Source: Bryoerythrophyllum caledonicum (lineage: Eukaryota; Streptophyta; Bryopsida; Pottiales; Pottiaceae). From it: a stretch of DNA of 64,000 nucleotides. Positions 12,101 to 25,906 of this stretch are shown here, in pieces (positions within the stretch are counted from its first letter, which is position 1; every line of letters begins with the position of its first letter). The stretch spans positions 7,116,417 to 7,180,416 of the forward strand of contig OZ020524.1 in NCBI GenBank assembly GCA_963971425.1, written 5' to 3'. Both the position numbers and the translations under genes were made by a program. The notes below the pieces were generated by a model, which saw only the letters and a program-made list of their open reading frames with translations, was not told the DNA's origin and did no database searches.

Positions 12101-12333
12101 CAAATATAAGATTTTTTATACAAGTACGTAACATTTATTTTAATTGTGTTGTAAAAAAAATCTTGCATAATCACCTAAAACTTTCACACCAAGAAAAGTT
12201 AAAGTTTTCTCACCTTTCTCAAGCAAGGTGCAGAAAAAAAGTTTCTCTCAAAATAAGATTTTCTTTTCATTTTCTTTTCCTTCAAGATAGAGCATGAGCT
12301 TTAGCTTTGACAATATTTATTTTCAATCTACAT
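9181..12333. other. Repeat-rich intergenic spacer
   Basis: 9181-9337 is the likely CNX2 promoter side. 9338-9808 holds a 156-codon open frame in GC-rich sequence with no motif (rejected as a gene). A block near 10060-10165 recurs near 10850-10955: both carry a run of AAGAAGAAG, then GAGTGAATAAAGTGTCTGTTCG, then GACATAG and TTTA. Parts near 10430-10510 and 12045-12125 resemble the interior of TTAA element A (GGGCAG..., then ...CAACTT...AAAAGCTTTTG). The rest is AT-rich with no gene. Confidence 0.45.
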
Positions 12334-12395
12334 AAGAATGAATTATTCAATAATCATAAGAGTGAGTTATTCAATAATCATAAGAATGAATTTTT
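12334..12395. repeat. 24-bp tandem repeat, about 2.5 copies
   Basis: Units of AAGA(A/G)TGA(A/G)TTATTCAATAATCAT follow one another directly. Confidence 0.75.
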
Positions 12396-12479
12396 GTTTC
12401 CTTCTATTTTTGGTGAAACATAGTCTGGGTCCTTTAGGATTCAAAAAGTAAAGGAAAAATAAAATGAAATTGAATATTT

Positions 12480-12800
12480 TTCAAATAAAAATTTCAAAGT
12501 ATATAGAAAGTTAAAAATCATATAAAAAGCTGAAATGGATATAAAAAGTTAAAAAACACACAGAAAGTTAAAAAATATATAAATAGCTAAAAATTAGACA
12601 TAAGTTCAAACATACATAGAAAGTTAAAAACTCTGTATAAAAGTTAAAAGTATTAAAAAGTTAGAAGTGTATAAAACGTTAAATAGTGTATAGAAAGTTA
12701 AAAAATATATGATAAGTTTAAAAATATGTAAATAGTTAAAAAGCAAACAAACTATAAAAAGTAGGTAAAAGTTTAAAAAGTAATTAGAAGTTTAAAAGTA
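12480..12800. repeat. Degenerate AT-rich tandem array around a GTTAAAAA core
   Basis: About a dozen loosely spaced copies of ATATA(A/G)AAAGTTAAAA(A/G) with period near 20-30 bp. No coding potential. Confidence 0.6.
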
Positions 12801-12829
12801 TCTGAATAGTTTCGCAACCTTTTCGTCTT

Positions 12830-13069
12830 TCATTCGCGAAGCAGTCCACTGAAGTAGACATTCATCGAATCGCAAGAACGAGTCATTCTTACCATTTCTT
12901 TGAAACAATCAAACTTCGCAAATGCTGGAGGTAAGCACACACATGTGCGCTTGCGGTGGAAAAACATGCGGCATTTGTAGCACGGCATTCTCGTCGTCAC
13001 CACCAAGTCTCCATCGCTGCAGTCACTGCTACCGTCTGTAGCAAGTAGAGGTTGCAAAAAATTCTCCAT
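12830..13069 (-). CDS. Hypothetical small Cys-rich open frame (79 codons)
   Basis: Begins with an ATG at 13067-13069 and lies about 0.9 kb from the M16 gene start in the opposite direction. It contains a PCYKC and a CVC motif that could form a metal knuckle. No family is recognised, there is no visible splice partner, and the length is within chance expectation. It may be an exon of something larger or not a gene. Confidence 0.2.
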   Translation of the reverse strand: MENFLQPLLATDGSSDCSDGDLVVTTRMPCYKCRMFFHRKRTCVCLPPAFAKFDCFKEMVRMTRSCDSMNVYFSGLLRE

Positions 13070-13199
13070 AATGGCAGTCGCCGTCGTCGGTTCAGCTTAG
13101 TCTCGTGATTTTCAACCGGATGAGGCTGTCTGTAAACCAGTTGCTGGGAGGACGCGGCACTGCTCTCGAGGTTCTCGACCCTTACCGATTCTGAAATAT

Positions 13200-13930
13200 T
13201 GCGGAGGTGGCGCTCGCGTTATTTCAAGAATCGCTGCATTCACCAGAGTCTTGGAGAGGAGCGGTTGCAATTTGTTTCTGCGATCGTTCATTTCCGATGT
13301 TAGTGTTTTGAAGGAGTCCGAGTGAGTCTCTTGTTAGCTGGTAACTTTGAATATCTGATGTTTTAGTTGCTCCGGAGGAAGTTACTCTAGAAGCTGGGGG
13401 GGAGGAGTCCGTGGACGGTGCCGGACTGTGAAGCTCGGGTCGCCATTGATCTCCTAACGATTATTCGACTCGAGGTATTAATCGCTCGGTATTTGAACAA
13501 TCTCTGTAAGAGTCTTCAACAGTTTCAGAGTTGTAGAGAGGCGGTCGCAATTTTGAAGTAAGAAAGCGACTCCGGCGAGGACAATTGCGCTGGAGGAGTT
13601 TGTGAACGGCGCCGGGGTGTGAAGCTCCGGAGTGAGATAGTGTAGAGAAATGGTCGCCTGTAATATCTGAGCTATCGTTCATGCCTGTGTTAATCCCGTG
13701 TCGATTTCTTGGTATCTGAACAATCTCTGCACATTAGTCTCGTGTGCGCGGGAGCGATTTTCTGAGGAGGAGCGGTTGCAATTTGTCTGCGCATTCATTG
13801 GATTCTGTTGCAATTCGCTGTTAATATTTCCGAGTGAGCCTGTTGTGTGAGATGATTCGGAGGACACGTTGCTCCAGTAGGTCCGGAGGGGGAAGTGTGC
13901 TCGAGTGTGAAGTGCGGGAGTGAGTTCCAT
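13200..13930 (+). repeat. Degenerate 230-280-bp tandem units upstream of the M16 gene
   Basis: Three diverged units are visible (about 13250-13490, 13490-13720, 13720-13930). Shared words include GCGGTTGCAATTTG or GCGGTCGCAATTTT, ATC/TTGAACAATCTCTG, GTG(G/A)ACGG(T/C)GCCGG, TGTGAAG(C/T), and CTCCGGAG-like words. They lie directly before the protease start codon and would form its 5' UTR and core promoter, so the repeats may be duplicated regulatory sequence. Confidence 0.5.
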
Positions 13931-14010
13931 TAGGAAATTCGCAATGGTGTCTTATTCCTGTCTGATTTGCTGATTTAGTGACAGGAGTGTGTGAGGGAGC
14001 TCGGGGAATT

Positions 14011-17000
14011 ATGGAGTCCGTCACGGAAGCAGGCGAGGTGAAGAACATGCCGACGGAAGGAGGTGAGATGCAGCCGATATCGGAAGGAGGCGAGATGAAG
14101 AGGATGCCGAGCAGGAGCTTCTCGCGACAGCCGTCATCGCGACAGTTAGCGAGATCGAAGTCGATTCTCGAGTCTGGAAGGACGTACTCGCGATCGACTT
14201 CAATCTTGAAGTCGGAAGAGGTGGCCGTCGAAACTCCGGAGTCTGTAGAGGAGCCGGCGGTCCCGGTCGGTTTCGAGGCGCTGCCATGTCTGGACGTGAA
14301 GCCGGAAGATATCCTTCCCGCAGGCCCGGCGGACACTCTGCACGGCGTGTTGGAGAATGGACTTCGGTACTATGTGCGCAAGAATGTGAAACCGCGAGAT
14401 CGCGCAGCTTTGGGCCTGGCGGTGTCGATAGGGTAAGTCGGTCGTATCTTATCTTTCATTCACTTGATTAATCGTAACCGGAAAAACGCACAGAGAATCG
14501 AAAATGTAGCTCGGGAAAGCCAATCTAGATTTCCATGTCGCGGTTATTCTGTTTGCGACGGGTTTGGCCTACTAAAGAAGTAGGCCATCGCCAGTGGATT
14601 TGAATCGCGCCAATTGCTTTGAAGAGTAATTTAGTTCCTAAAGAACGTGGATCTGAGAGTTGAATATTGGGTTGCAGGTCTGTTGTTGAGGACGACGGCG
14701 AGCAAGGTGTGGCACACATTGTGGAGCACTTGGCTTTTAGTGCGACCAAGGATTATTCAAACCATGATTTGGTTCACTTCTTGGAAAGCATAGGCTCTAA
14801 GTTTGGCCCGTGCAACAACGCCTACACATCTTTTGATGAGACCGTCTATGAGATACTCGTTCCTGTCGATAGACCTGAGATTTTGTCCAAAGCTCTTCAC
14901 GTACTGGCCGAGTTCAGCTCAGAGGTATAGTTCAGCTTACGAGAGAATTGTTCCGAGGCTGAGTGATCTCTGTGTCCTGTTCTCTTTCTAGGATTAGGCG
15001 TGGTTGTCTGAAGTTTTTCTAGAAATTTTTGTACTTTATAAAAGTGGCAATAACTGCCTGGCAGACCTCCGGAAAAGCATTGTGAAACTCACAAGTGGTG
15101 TACTCAATAATTTCAGATTAGAGCTTCCGATGATGATTTGGAGAAGGAGAGAGGTGCTGTGTTGGAGGAATGGAGGCAGGGGAAAAATTTCAGCGGGCGA
15201 GAAAGCGATACATATTGGAAATTCTTGATGCAAGGCTCGAAGGTAATATATATGAACCTCAAGAAACTGATTCAAGTGGTGTAATCAAGAGCAGCTATGC
15301 CAACGTGTGACAGTGACAATCCCTGACTGTCATCTTGCATATGACTGCGAATGGTAGCTGGATTCACAATGTCATGTGGCTCTACAGTAGTAGAAGCTCC
15401 TCTCGATTTTGTACGCTAACAAATGGCAATTCTTCCAGCGAGAACATAATCAGGCCTTGCTTAACTCAATTTAATATGCTTGCAGTATGCGGATCGTCTG
15501 CCAATTGGAGAAGAGGAGGTTATCAAATCTGTGCCTGGGCAACGTGTGCGAGATTTCTACCACACTTGGTATCGACCAGAAAACATGGCAGTTGTTGCGG
15601 TGGGAGACTTTTCTGATCTCGAGGTATGTTACTTCCTTTCACGAAGCGGCAGGAATCAATTCTTCTAGGTCTATGCGCTACTCGGTCTCGGTTGAATCGA
15701 TTTGTAATAATGGTAAGCTGGTCGAAGTCTTACAACAGATTTGGACATTACTAGGAATGCTTCTATACACTGACAGCATCGTTTGTGCTTGGAGGGCCTT
15801 ATTTGTTGCGTACTTCTCTTCATTGACATTTTAATCAGTTCTGTTCATGAACTTTGTCCCAGGATGTCGTCAATCTCATCAACCATCATTTCGCTGCTAA
15901 GAAAGGTCATGTTCAAGGGACAGATCACCCGATCACAGTCCCGAGATTCCCAGTTCCTGCGCATGATGAACCACGCTTCTTATGTTTTCAAGATCCTGAA
16001 GCAGCAGTGGTACGTGCTAATCTTATCGACTTTGTTTACTTCTTTCGTTTCTTTTTCTTTGATAGTGATTTTTAAAGCAGATATCATTGTCACAAAGTGG
16101 TCTTGTTTGCATCAGTTCTTAACTTTCGTAAAAATGCTTAAAGCTCATGTCCAGCTTACAGTTTTGACTTGAATCGTAGTTATGTCGTACTCTGAGGTCG
16201 GTAGTAAAGCCATGATATGAAACGGAATAAGTTCCGCACATGCAACAGATATCATCAATAAATCTAAAAAATGCAAAAGATGAAGTACAACTACAATAAC
16301 ATCGCGTGCAAAATCTGCCTCACAGTTCAAGATTTACAAGCATCATACAAATATTATTAGTGTTGGTACTAATGGTTATGGCATTCATAAATTTCTTGCA
16401 ACTTGGGCCTGATTATGGCTGAGAATTTGGGTTCAACAAAACCATGTGGGCAGTATTTGGTAGCAAATTCACAAATTACGAACCAAGAGGTTCAATTTGT
16501 GCGACTCAAAGGCTGTATTGACGCTAAGCAAGCACACGCCTTCCAATGCTATTTTTGAGTTTCAGAAGAACTAACATTCGATTTTGATTGTGGGATTCAG
16601 TCGATGGTCGACATAACCTGCAAGGTACCAAGGACGATCGCGAAAATAGTACAAGATGTACGTCAAGACCTGGCTAGTTGGATGTTCTTGCTTGCTTTAG
16701 ATTCTAGATTCTTCAGGATTTCCAAGCAGGCAGATCCTCCGTTCTTTTCTGGAGTCTCCAACACACGTATATTATCTACTTCAACAATGTGTTACAACCT
16801 TCAAGTACCATGCTGCGAGGGAGGAACATTGCAAGCACTCGAACAATCGCTTACAGAGGTGACGCTCTTGCGCTCTTCTCACTCCTGCGATCGTTTTTAT
16901 TAGTATTCTTCGCGTTCAGTTTTGACGTCTAACTTGTGTGGGTACTATGTAAACTAAAGATTGCACGAGTACGATTACACGGGTTTTCTGAGCGGGAGGT

Positions 17001-20000
17001 AGCAGTCGCACGTGCAGAGGTGATGATGTGCCTTAAAACCAGCTATTTACAGAGAGACCAACTCCAATCCACACAATGGCGTGCCGAATATGTTGAGGTG
17101 AGGCACACATGGCACTGATTGTACCTAAGAAACAACTCAGTGAGAATCTGACTTTGAATTTCAGAGTTTTTGTGGTTAGGAATCACTGAATTCGTAGCAT
17201 GAGTTAGTTGATTTCTTTATTTGTTTTCTTTTTTTCTTTTAGGTTTATTTGGAGAACTTCGCACATGTAGAAAGTGCCTGTTGCAACTGTTTCTAACCAA
17301 ATGAAGTTTGTTTCATAGCACTTCTTAACTGGTGCTGCGATGCCATCAATCGAATACAGAACTAAGCTTCAGAAGACTCTCCTGGAAGGTGATCCGTTAT
17401 TGCTTCACGAAATTCCTTCTTGTCTATGTTTGACGGACTTTGATATTTTCGATTCGATCGCTCTTTGGGAGGACCTCATAAGTCCTTAGGTAGCTAACTT
17501 GAATCGAACCTTAATCTCTACTTGAATGGTAATGAGGCCTTTTAACACATTCTCATTTGTAACATCAGACATTACTGCGGAGGAGGTGATCAAAGTTGCA
17601 GAGAAGTTTGACACAAGGTTTAGCTGCTCAATAAAGTCTATTGAGCCTTATGCGATTGCAAATGAGGAGGATTTGAAGGCTGTTGTTGCGAAAGTGACAG
17701 CCATGGAAAAGCAGGGAGACATTGCTACTTGGGAGGAAGAGAATATTCCAGATGTTTTTGTTAAGGAGATCCCTACACCAGGGTAAGGAAACCATTGCCT
17801 GCATCGAAAAACTGCTAATTAATAATACGTGCTGTGTTGTATCTTCAAAAAAAGACAGTAGCAGCAACATTACCTTGTCTTTGTGTGATGAGGTGTTAGG
17901 TTTGTAAAAAGTTTTTGGCAGACTGCATTTTGGTCTTCAGGCAAATACTTATCTACATGAGGGGTGCATTACGATACTTGATGTTCTGTGGGTTTGAATG
18001 AATAGAGTTATTACTGAGACCAAGGAATTCCCGGAGTTTGACGCAATAGAGGTAACTCTAAGTAACGGGATGCGTGTGTGCTACAAATGCACAGACTTCA
18101 ACGATGACGAGGTGCGTATTCACTTCATCTTGCTAACCTTGACCCACGTGTATGTTTTGTTTCCCCTCATGGATACGATGAGAAACGTAGTAAACGTTTA
18201 TGCGGCACTTTAATGGAGGATATAACGTAGTGTGATCTGCTTCACCATATCTCGAGAATGTAATCTAGTGGATTATCCGTGCAGTGGAGTAGAAGTTGTG
18301 TTTCACCGGCGACTTGTACGTTGGTTAGGCAGTGCTGGTTGTTTGTGAGGCTTTTTGAAAAACATTTACTAGATCTTTGCGTGCCGTTTTGGTTGCTTCA
18401 GATCCTTGTACGTGGATTTGCATACGGTGGAATCTCTGAAGTAGATGAAACCGACCATTCTTCATGCAAAATGGGACGACCAATTGCTGCTGAAATCGGC
18501 GAGTATGGCCTTAAACCAACTGTACTGGGGGAATTGTTTGCTGGCAAGAATGTTGTTGGGAATACGACACTTGGTTACTACACGCGCTCTTTTGAAGGAG
18601 ATTGTGCTAAAGGAGACCTAGACGCAGCTCTTCAGGTAAAACATACTCAATTTCTTCACATATAGTGGCTATAAACAAGGCCTACGCAAAAACTTATTGA
18701 GCTGTGAGAAGATTGCTGTTCAACTGTCTGTAGTAGTTTTAAAAGAATGTTTGTTCGTTATGTTTGGATAGGACAGATTCACAATTACAACTTTTACGTA
18801 AGATTTCTCCCTAATACATTGGCCGTGCATGAGGTTTATCTGTTGAATCATGCCCTTGTTAAGCCATGGACTTATGAGAGAAAAATGGATCGACTTTCTT
18901 AACATATTGGCTGGATTCTTCTTCAGCTCGGACACCAATTATTTCTGACCGACGTGGAACCTTCCGAAGCCGAAGTGAAATTGGTGATGCAGAGGTGTCT
19001 TGAGAGAATCAAGGCCCAAGCGCGAGATCCTCAAACAACATTTAATAACAGGATTAGGGCTGTCAATCTTGGCAATTCCATCTTCTACAGGGTTAGTACA
19101 ACGTTTCCAGCCATGACTAAGTTTCTTTCAAACTTGTCCGCCGTGTGCATCAATGAATGACTATTTGTTGACGATTCATGTTTTTTCTAAATTGCGCATT
19201 TGATTGGTTGTTGTGCACTGATAGGGTTGGACACCAGAAATGCTCACCAAAGTAGATCCCAAGAAAGCCTGCCAATATTTTAATGACAGTTACAAAGACC
19301 CTTCCACATTTATAGTACTGTTGGTTGGGGCCATTGACACCGATGTGGCCTTGCCACTCATACTGCAATATCTGGTAGTGTACTGCTTACCATCGACTTT
19401 ATTATTTCTTCTCGCCGTTGAGATCTATGGAATTTCCTTAACAGACTATCTTTCCCTTGTGATGTATTAATCTCATATGTCATGAATTACACTGCTAGCA
19501 CTGTGAAGCGTGAACTTCATTTGGGGACCCTTGTCCTGATACTTTTGCTTTGTATGCTTGAAGGGTGGAATTCCGAAGCCAGAGAAGCCAGTAATGCATT
19601 ACGATCCCAAGAACCTTACAGTTGTTCCTGTGACTCCCGTTACAGAGATCATAAGGTATCGTAGACCTTTTACTCTCAGAAAGGGAAAAATTCTCTCGGT
19701 TACGTTTCGGAATATGTATGTTTAATACTTCTCGGATGGGGCTAACCACACCTTTTTGAGCATTCTTTGCGTTCATTTTATCAGAGAAGAAGTGCGGATG
19801 GATATGGTCGAAGCTCAATGTGAAGTTTATCTCACTTTTCCTTTCCATTTAGACGGTCCAAATGTGGTAAGCACTCATGTCTTTAGTTGCTCCCGTCACC
19901 ATGCCATTGTCAAAGTTCAGTTTCCGTGATATTATTCTATATTTTTCCGTATAAAGATTTTGATGGTATTTATACCTCTTTCATTCAGGATACTGATATG

Positions 20001-21461
20001 GAGAAGACAGATTACATGTGCAAGTTCCTACAACAAAAGATTATAGAAGTTTTACGGTTCAAGCATGGGAAGGTACTAGAGTCACTTCCGAATATTTCTA
20101 ATAAGTCCTTCAAACTAAGCTTTCGTGGAACTTTGTCTAAACAACTTATCATGCTGAATGACTTACGTGGTGTATGTTCTATTCTCCGAGGGTGATTTGA
20201 TTTTGAACCGATTCGGTAGATGTTCTATCAACGCTGAGCTTTATCACTCTAGCTGATATTGGAAACCATCAAGCTATCAAATACAAGAGTGGACTTCCAT
20301 TAATTTTCTATAATTTTTTAGAAGCTTACTTGTCAAAATTGTTACCAAACCTGGCAGGTGTACGGCGCAACTGTGTCTGCCTTCATGGGAGGAAGTAACC
20401 CATTTTTCTATGATGAGATTTCCGGACATGTTGCTGTCAATTTTACTTGTGATCCAGATGTACCGTGGATGCTGGTAAGCACTCCTGTGAATAGTACTGT
20501 AAAATTTCTGTATGCCAGATTGTACACACATATACATCATTCTTTTCCGGAAAGCAGTTCGACCAAATAATGTTTTAATTAGGATCGGTACTTTCGTTTG
20601 CATTTATATTCCTGATAAATATCTGCCTCTTTAATGTATACCATCCACTTCAAAATCCAAATTTGACTTTTAATTTGACTTTTGATTTGCATTCGAACTG
20701 AATTTTGCTTTCATGTCTACCTGTGGACTTTTCCTTCACTTTTCTTTTATACCTCCATGCTGTTGATATGTGAATTCGTCACTAATCATGTACGAGATAA
20801 ATACAGATTGATATCACCCTGGAGGAAATAAATCGACTTCAAGAGGAAGAGCCTCGAAAAGACAATGATGATGTGGAAACTGTTTTGGAGATTGACCAGC
20901 GCCAATATGAAATTTCCCAAGAGGTATGCAGTTTAGGGATAACTAGGAATGCAAGACGTGAATCATGTACATATCATATGTAGGGAGTCGTAGCCTATAT
21001 CGAAGCTTTAACTATTTTGTCTATCTGCTTATTGTGATCTATCTTATGAGAATGTTAAATTTCTGGTATTCAGGACAACGAATATTGGATCAACCGAATG
21101 AGACAAGCCTACCAGTCCAGACGTTATAACGGGGACTTGGATACACCTCTGAAGGTGAGCAGAGAGCACTTCACATAAACATCTATTCCCTGTCGTTATT
21201 GACAATTTGCCGGCGAAGGATCACTTAATCTTCCGGACGTGGGTTCACATCTTTCGAGGAGTAGGTTATGATATAAGATGCTGCCCACCAATTGGTTGAT
21301 GTTTTTGTGGTCATACGTGTCTGCAGGCCCAAGATGAGTTGCGAGACGCAGTCAGGGAAGAGACAAATACCGAGTCCATGCAAGCATCACTTCGTCGCAT
21401 TCTTCCGCTTCCTTGCACAAGCGACTACAAAGTAGTTGTCCTACTGCCCACTGAGGCATGA
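14011..21461 (+). CDS. Zinc metalloprotease of the M16 (pitrilysin) family, plant PQQL-like
   Basis: Peptidase with the inverted HXXEH zinc site; plant PQQL-like proteins resemble bacterial PqqL and have an unknown physiological substrate. Twenty exons join in frame: 14011-14432, 14678-14924, 15117-15242, 15486-15623, 15863-16009, 16601-16858, 16960-17097, 17319-17388, 17569-17782, 18006-18111, 18402-18635, 18927-19091, 19225-19374, 19564-19655, 19785-19866, 19989-20072, 20358-20474, 20807-20923, 21074-21154, 21327-21461 (3123 nt, 1040 aa). The zinc motif HIVEH is residues 154-158. The third ligand Glu234 (KERGAV) is 76 residues on, the normal M16 spacing. Family-like blocks follow to the end (YADRLPIGEEEV, VAVGDFSD, LHGFSERE, YQSRRYNGDL). 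The first ~100 residues are a Ser/Glu-rich extension with internal GGEM repeats, longer than in Arabidopsis. The exon 7 acceptor (AAG at 16957-16959) is the weakest. The gene looks intact. Confidence 0.92.
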
Positions 21462-22310
21462 GTTCGCGCTGAATCAGCTTTGAAGTAGCCTCTAGCCTAC
21501 ACAATTCGAGGTTGAGTAGAGGGATGTGGTAATTTTCTTATAAAAATAACACGCCAGTATTTGTCCATAGGTTATGTTACACATAGCTGTTTACTGGCGA
21601 AGATCTTGTCGTGGCGTTTGCTATTAGTAAAACCTCATGGTCGCATCTCCACCACGGAGACCCTTGTCCATGGTGGGTCGCGTTTCTAACCCGACTTGAA
21701 CTCTAATTCGTCGTTGTAAATGTAGATGTGTCAAGTTTATTGATCATCTTGTGAAGTGAGACGAGGGAAAATGACTTGAACGCATGAGTCCAGATATCCC
21801 GCACTTTGCAGCTTCGATCACCTCACATAAATTCAAGCTTTCACTTTCCAAATCCTGACCTGAGTGAACCACATCATTGTACCTTAAATCCACCTCTGTT
21901 TCTTCAAGCACATCTTCTATTGAAATCTAGATTCATGTCATGTTGAAGCGAGCTAATTCATAGCAGCACTTGTTCGGAGCTCAAGTGTCGGTGTAATGGC
22001 GCCAGGATCATGCGGTGGCCAGTTGTTTACTTAGAACTGGAGATGATTTCAGCAAAGTGCTCGCAAAGTTGCAGGCCTTGGGGAGCATTCATTTCATAAG
22101 ACACTTGCCCGGCGGTCCAATTTTAGGTTCACTCAAGGCGAGAAGCTGGTATTATGCTCCTTATGCCAGTTCATTGTCGAAGTTGGTTCAATCATATTAC
22201 GTTTGTTCTCTTTCATTGATGGTGATTGAGCCATGGTTTGTCTCAAGGCTTGATCATATATGAGTGCTCATTTGCTCTTGCCCTCATGCCCGTAGTGCGT
22301 GCCGGTGTAG
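21462..22310. other. 3' UTR and intergenic, nothing recognised
   Basis: The first few hundred bases should be the 3' UTR of the protease. An 82-codon open frame at 22015-22263 has no motif. Confidence 0.4.
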
Positions 22311-22530
22311 TTTGTTAAAGAGAATGGTGACAAGTTCGAAGAGTGGGTCACTCTTCCAACTCTTTCTTCTACAAAATCTTGGAAAGTTTACGTCAAAGTT
22401 GCCAGGACACCAGATGGAGCTCCCCAAGCCCGTTTCCAGGGACATGGATAGAGGAAATTTGCTCTCGACAATCGCGATTCCTTGATCTTCGATTACATCT
22501 TGGTATGGTTTGTCCTTCACCTCCAGGCAA
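22311..22530 (+). pseudogene. Possible B3 DNA-binding-domain remnant
   Basis: After a possible splice acceptor (GGTGTAG at 22304-22310) one frame reads FVKENGDKFEEWVTLP, then SWKVYVKV, then ARFQGHG, a TAG stop (22449-22451), then RKFALDNRDSLIFDYILVW. This order resembles a plant B3 domain (strand, WxV strand, then a GWxxF..DN..L..GD..VF end), with the stop at the expected Trp. Only weak pattern similarity supports it, and no other part of a B3 gene was found. Confidence 0.3.
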
Positions 22531-23099
22531 ACGGGCCTCGCCTCTTGCAGAGTCGGCGATTCCGGGATACTCTCCGGAGTGTGTAATGTCGGAAGGGTGT
22601 AATACTGTCCCCGTCACCTTTATTTTGCCCATGCTATCGGCGTTGTCCAAGCTGGAACTCTGACCATGCTCCAATCCCTTACCTAAAAAAGACACAGATG
22701 CTCTCTGCAATGGTTAGAGACTCGTGCAAACCCAGCAGACAAAGTTCAAGTATGTCAATCCAGCAGATACGAAGAGAATTACATGTGAGTTGCACTTTAA
22801 GACAACTCACAGCAGTCTTGACAGAAACCTTCAGCCATCGAAACCAAAGCACTAGTTTGTGCAAGCCATTCCCACAAAGACAATTCTGATTTTCAACGAA
22901 CAAAACATACCAAAAACTCTACATCAGATTGCACAATCTCAAAATGCAGAAGAAAAATTGATAATAACCAGAGATTTCTAAGGTTTGAGAAAAAGACAAG
23001 GCAACCAAACGACTCACAGTCTGCCTACAACTGCTAAGAAATAGGACGCTGAACTCATACACACCTTTCTGACTTTCACGAGCTCCTTCACTTCTCCCC
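22531..23099. other. Intergenic, nothing recognised
   Basis: Open frames on both strands (for example 22393-22710 minus) show no family motifs and no coherent splice signals. Confidence 0.35.
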
Positions 23100-25906
23100 C
23101 TACCTCTTCCCTTGCCTCTTCCTCTTCCTCTTCCTCGTCCTTGTTTCATTCGGTATGGCCACATTATCTCCAACTCCAATAACTTCCAGATTAGCCAGAG
23201 CAGCCTTATCAGCCGCAGCCGCCAAAGCTTTCAGCCCTTCACTCCGCTCATTCCTAACCTCATTCCTAACCTGCCCTCCCTCGTACACCGCATGACCGCC
23301 CTTTCCGATCATGACCCCAGCCCACTTTGGGCCCTGACCAGCTGATGCTTTCTTGTTGCGTGTCTTCATACTTCGAAGGTCAGCTTTGCTTAGCAAATAA
23401 TTTGTCCATTCATCTTGCATAACCTGCAATACACATGGTATTCGTAATAAAGCAACAAAAGAAAAGGTACTATAATGATGTTAAAACGAATCTGTAAACC
23501 AACTACATGGGATAGAAGAGATGAACCAAAACTCCTGAAGCAGGCACTCAATATTAGACTTCACATGTAAATTACATGACGGAAGAAAATCTCCGTGACA
23601 TGAATAAGACTGCATGACTACTGTAGCAATGAATTACAGACAGCTAAACATCAAACTAGCGTGGCGGTTCCAGAAGGTGCTCGGATGTTTAAATCAAAAG
23701 CATACCACTCCAAAACAAGCATTTACGAATCCATTGACAAATGTGGCAGCCAAATTTTGGCGAGCAGAATCTACGTTGGCTCCTGCACTTGCACGGCCAT
23801 CCACCAAATGAGCCTGAGACACACACAAACACAGTATTGGTAGAAGTAGAGGCATTCACACCTCACCAGATCAAAAGGACAGATACGCCTTCAACTCCCC
23901 AGCGCGACCATCACAAACCTTCTTCAAAGGAACTGAGACAACGCATGAGAAAACTTTTCGACCTACTTGGCAGCCCAAATGTTAGGTGCTGGATCTCAAT
24001 ACTTTGGTTAAACCAAGACAAAATCATATGTCAAAGACTATGTTCACCTTGTAAAGATCATCCGGGGTTTTAGGCTCCATCACATCAAGATCGCGAGCTA
24101 GAGTGAGATAGCCATCGCTCAACTTGCTATTGCTAATAAGTTCTTGAAGCAATTCCCGTTGCGTCTCATTGTCAGTCATTTCCCCATCAAGCTCAATGGA
24201 GAACCAGCATAAAGAAGAGCTGCAGAGCTTCCCAAAAAATCACAAAGTAAGGCATTTTAGTGCTCAAGAGCTCCCACGCATTATTCCCCTTATGAAAACA
24301 AACGCACTTAATCGATACCATTACAAAAAACATAATTATGAAAACAAAGAATCTAGAATCGTAATCTATTGTCCTGCACGGCCAACAGAGACTAAAAACC
24401 AGATGAAATTGAAATACTAACATAACAAGACGCTCACCTGTTTGCCTAGAATGTAGCACAGCTGTTGCTTTTCTAGAGGGTCTTTGCAAGCCGCAAATGT
24501 TGTTTTTGCATTCTGCACCATCAACATAATTCTTAGCGCTACCCAACCCTTGCAATCATTCGAGTGCAAAACTAACTACAAACTGAGAATTCGTGATTAA
24601 AATATAACTCGAACTCAACTACATAGTAGTTAACAAACCTGTTCTGGACGACGTAAACCACTATCCCAATATAATGACATACCTGTGGATTTCCCATGCG
24701 TAGCGCAACTCGCAAAGCCTCTGGAAATTTGTTCAACTTGCAGTACAACTAGTACGCAATTTTCAGAACCGCCATATCATCTGGTTCTGGGACATAACTG
24801 CATGGCCATTCAATCAGCTGATTGAATTCTCCTGAAAGGTATTCCGAATAGGCGCCCAAATGCTGCATCTGAAGTAAGAAACAACACTTTTCAAGCAGAA
24901 CAAAGAAGAGCATGATGAAGAGCCTAGTACCTAGCAAAACTGGTAAGATAGGAACATGTACGCTTATGGTTGGCTTTGTCAATATGGTCGATAAGCACGT
25001 CAAGTTTGTCTACCTGTAGAAAGAATCGCAACCATGAAAAGAAAAACTTCAATCATGTATATCTACTAAGGCGCCACAGTGAAGTCCTACGCTACTAAGA
25101 CAAGTAAGAAACTAACACAAGCTAACACATCGGACTGCCGTACAAAACAATAACTCGTGATGCCATACATTCCCTTCACATGAAATGGACCAATCTGCTT
25201 AACCCTTCAACGCCTGGAGCCTATGACCATGGAAAATTCTCAATTTCATTTAACTGTGTGCTCTAATTTTTCATTCAATATGAGTGGGATTTTTATTTTT
25301 TTTGCCATATTTCAGGGATGCAATCACATGTTCTGATTATGTCACAAAAATCTCAGATTTGTTTGTGAAAATTCGAAATTATTGTGATTTCGTGAAGGAA
25401 AACTGAAGAACAATCATAATAAATACAAATTGTGCTTAAAAATTCTGAAAATTTCTCCAAAGGTGCACATTGTAGTGCCAAAACGTATGGTGTAAATGAA
25501 ATTTCCGTGTTCAGCTTAAAATAGAAACTCGATTGTAGGTCCAAGTTCAAATTGCAATAACTTATTCAATTTTAGGTATCTTTCAGAATTTCAAATTGGA
25601 ATGGAAACTAGACTTCATAAACTTCATTTCACACAAGTTCAAAAAACATCAATTGAATGGATCAAATTCAGATTTTAACCTTAAACTAGAAGTTTCTCAA
25701 ATACATTACATTGAGATCCTGTGTCACAAGCATTTTCTTTCTTAGATAAAACATTATTACCTCAATGAGGCAAGTTTCACCATCATCTAATGCTTATACA
25801 TTCAATAAATTATTTACCAAAAATAGATTGGATGAAAAAAGACCATGGACGTTGCTGGTCATCCACAAATGTCATCCTAGAAGCCAGAAATTGGGTGCTT
25901 CGGCGT

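Noticed and set aside
22015-22263. 82-codon plus-strand open frame after the protease gene
   Set aside because: No motif and no link to the B3-like block that follows.
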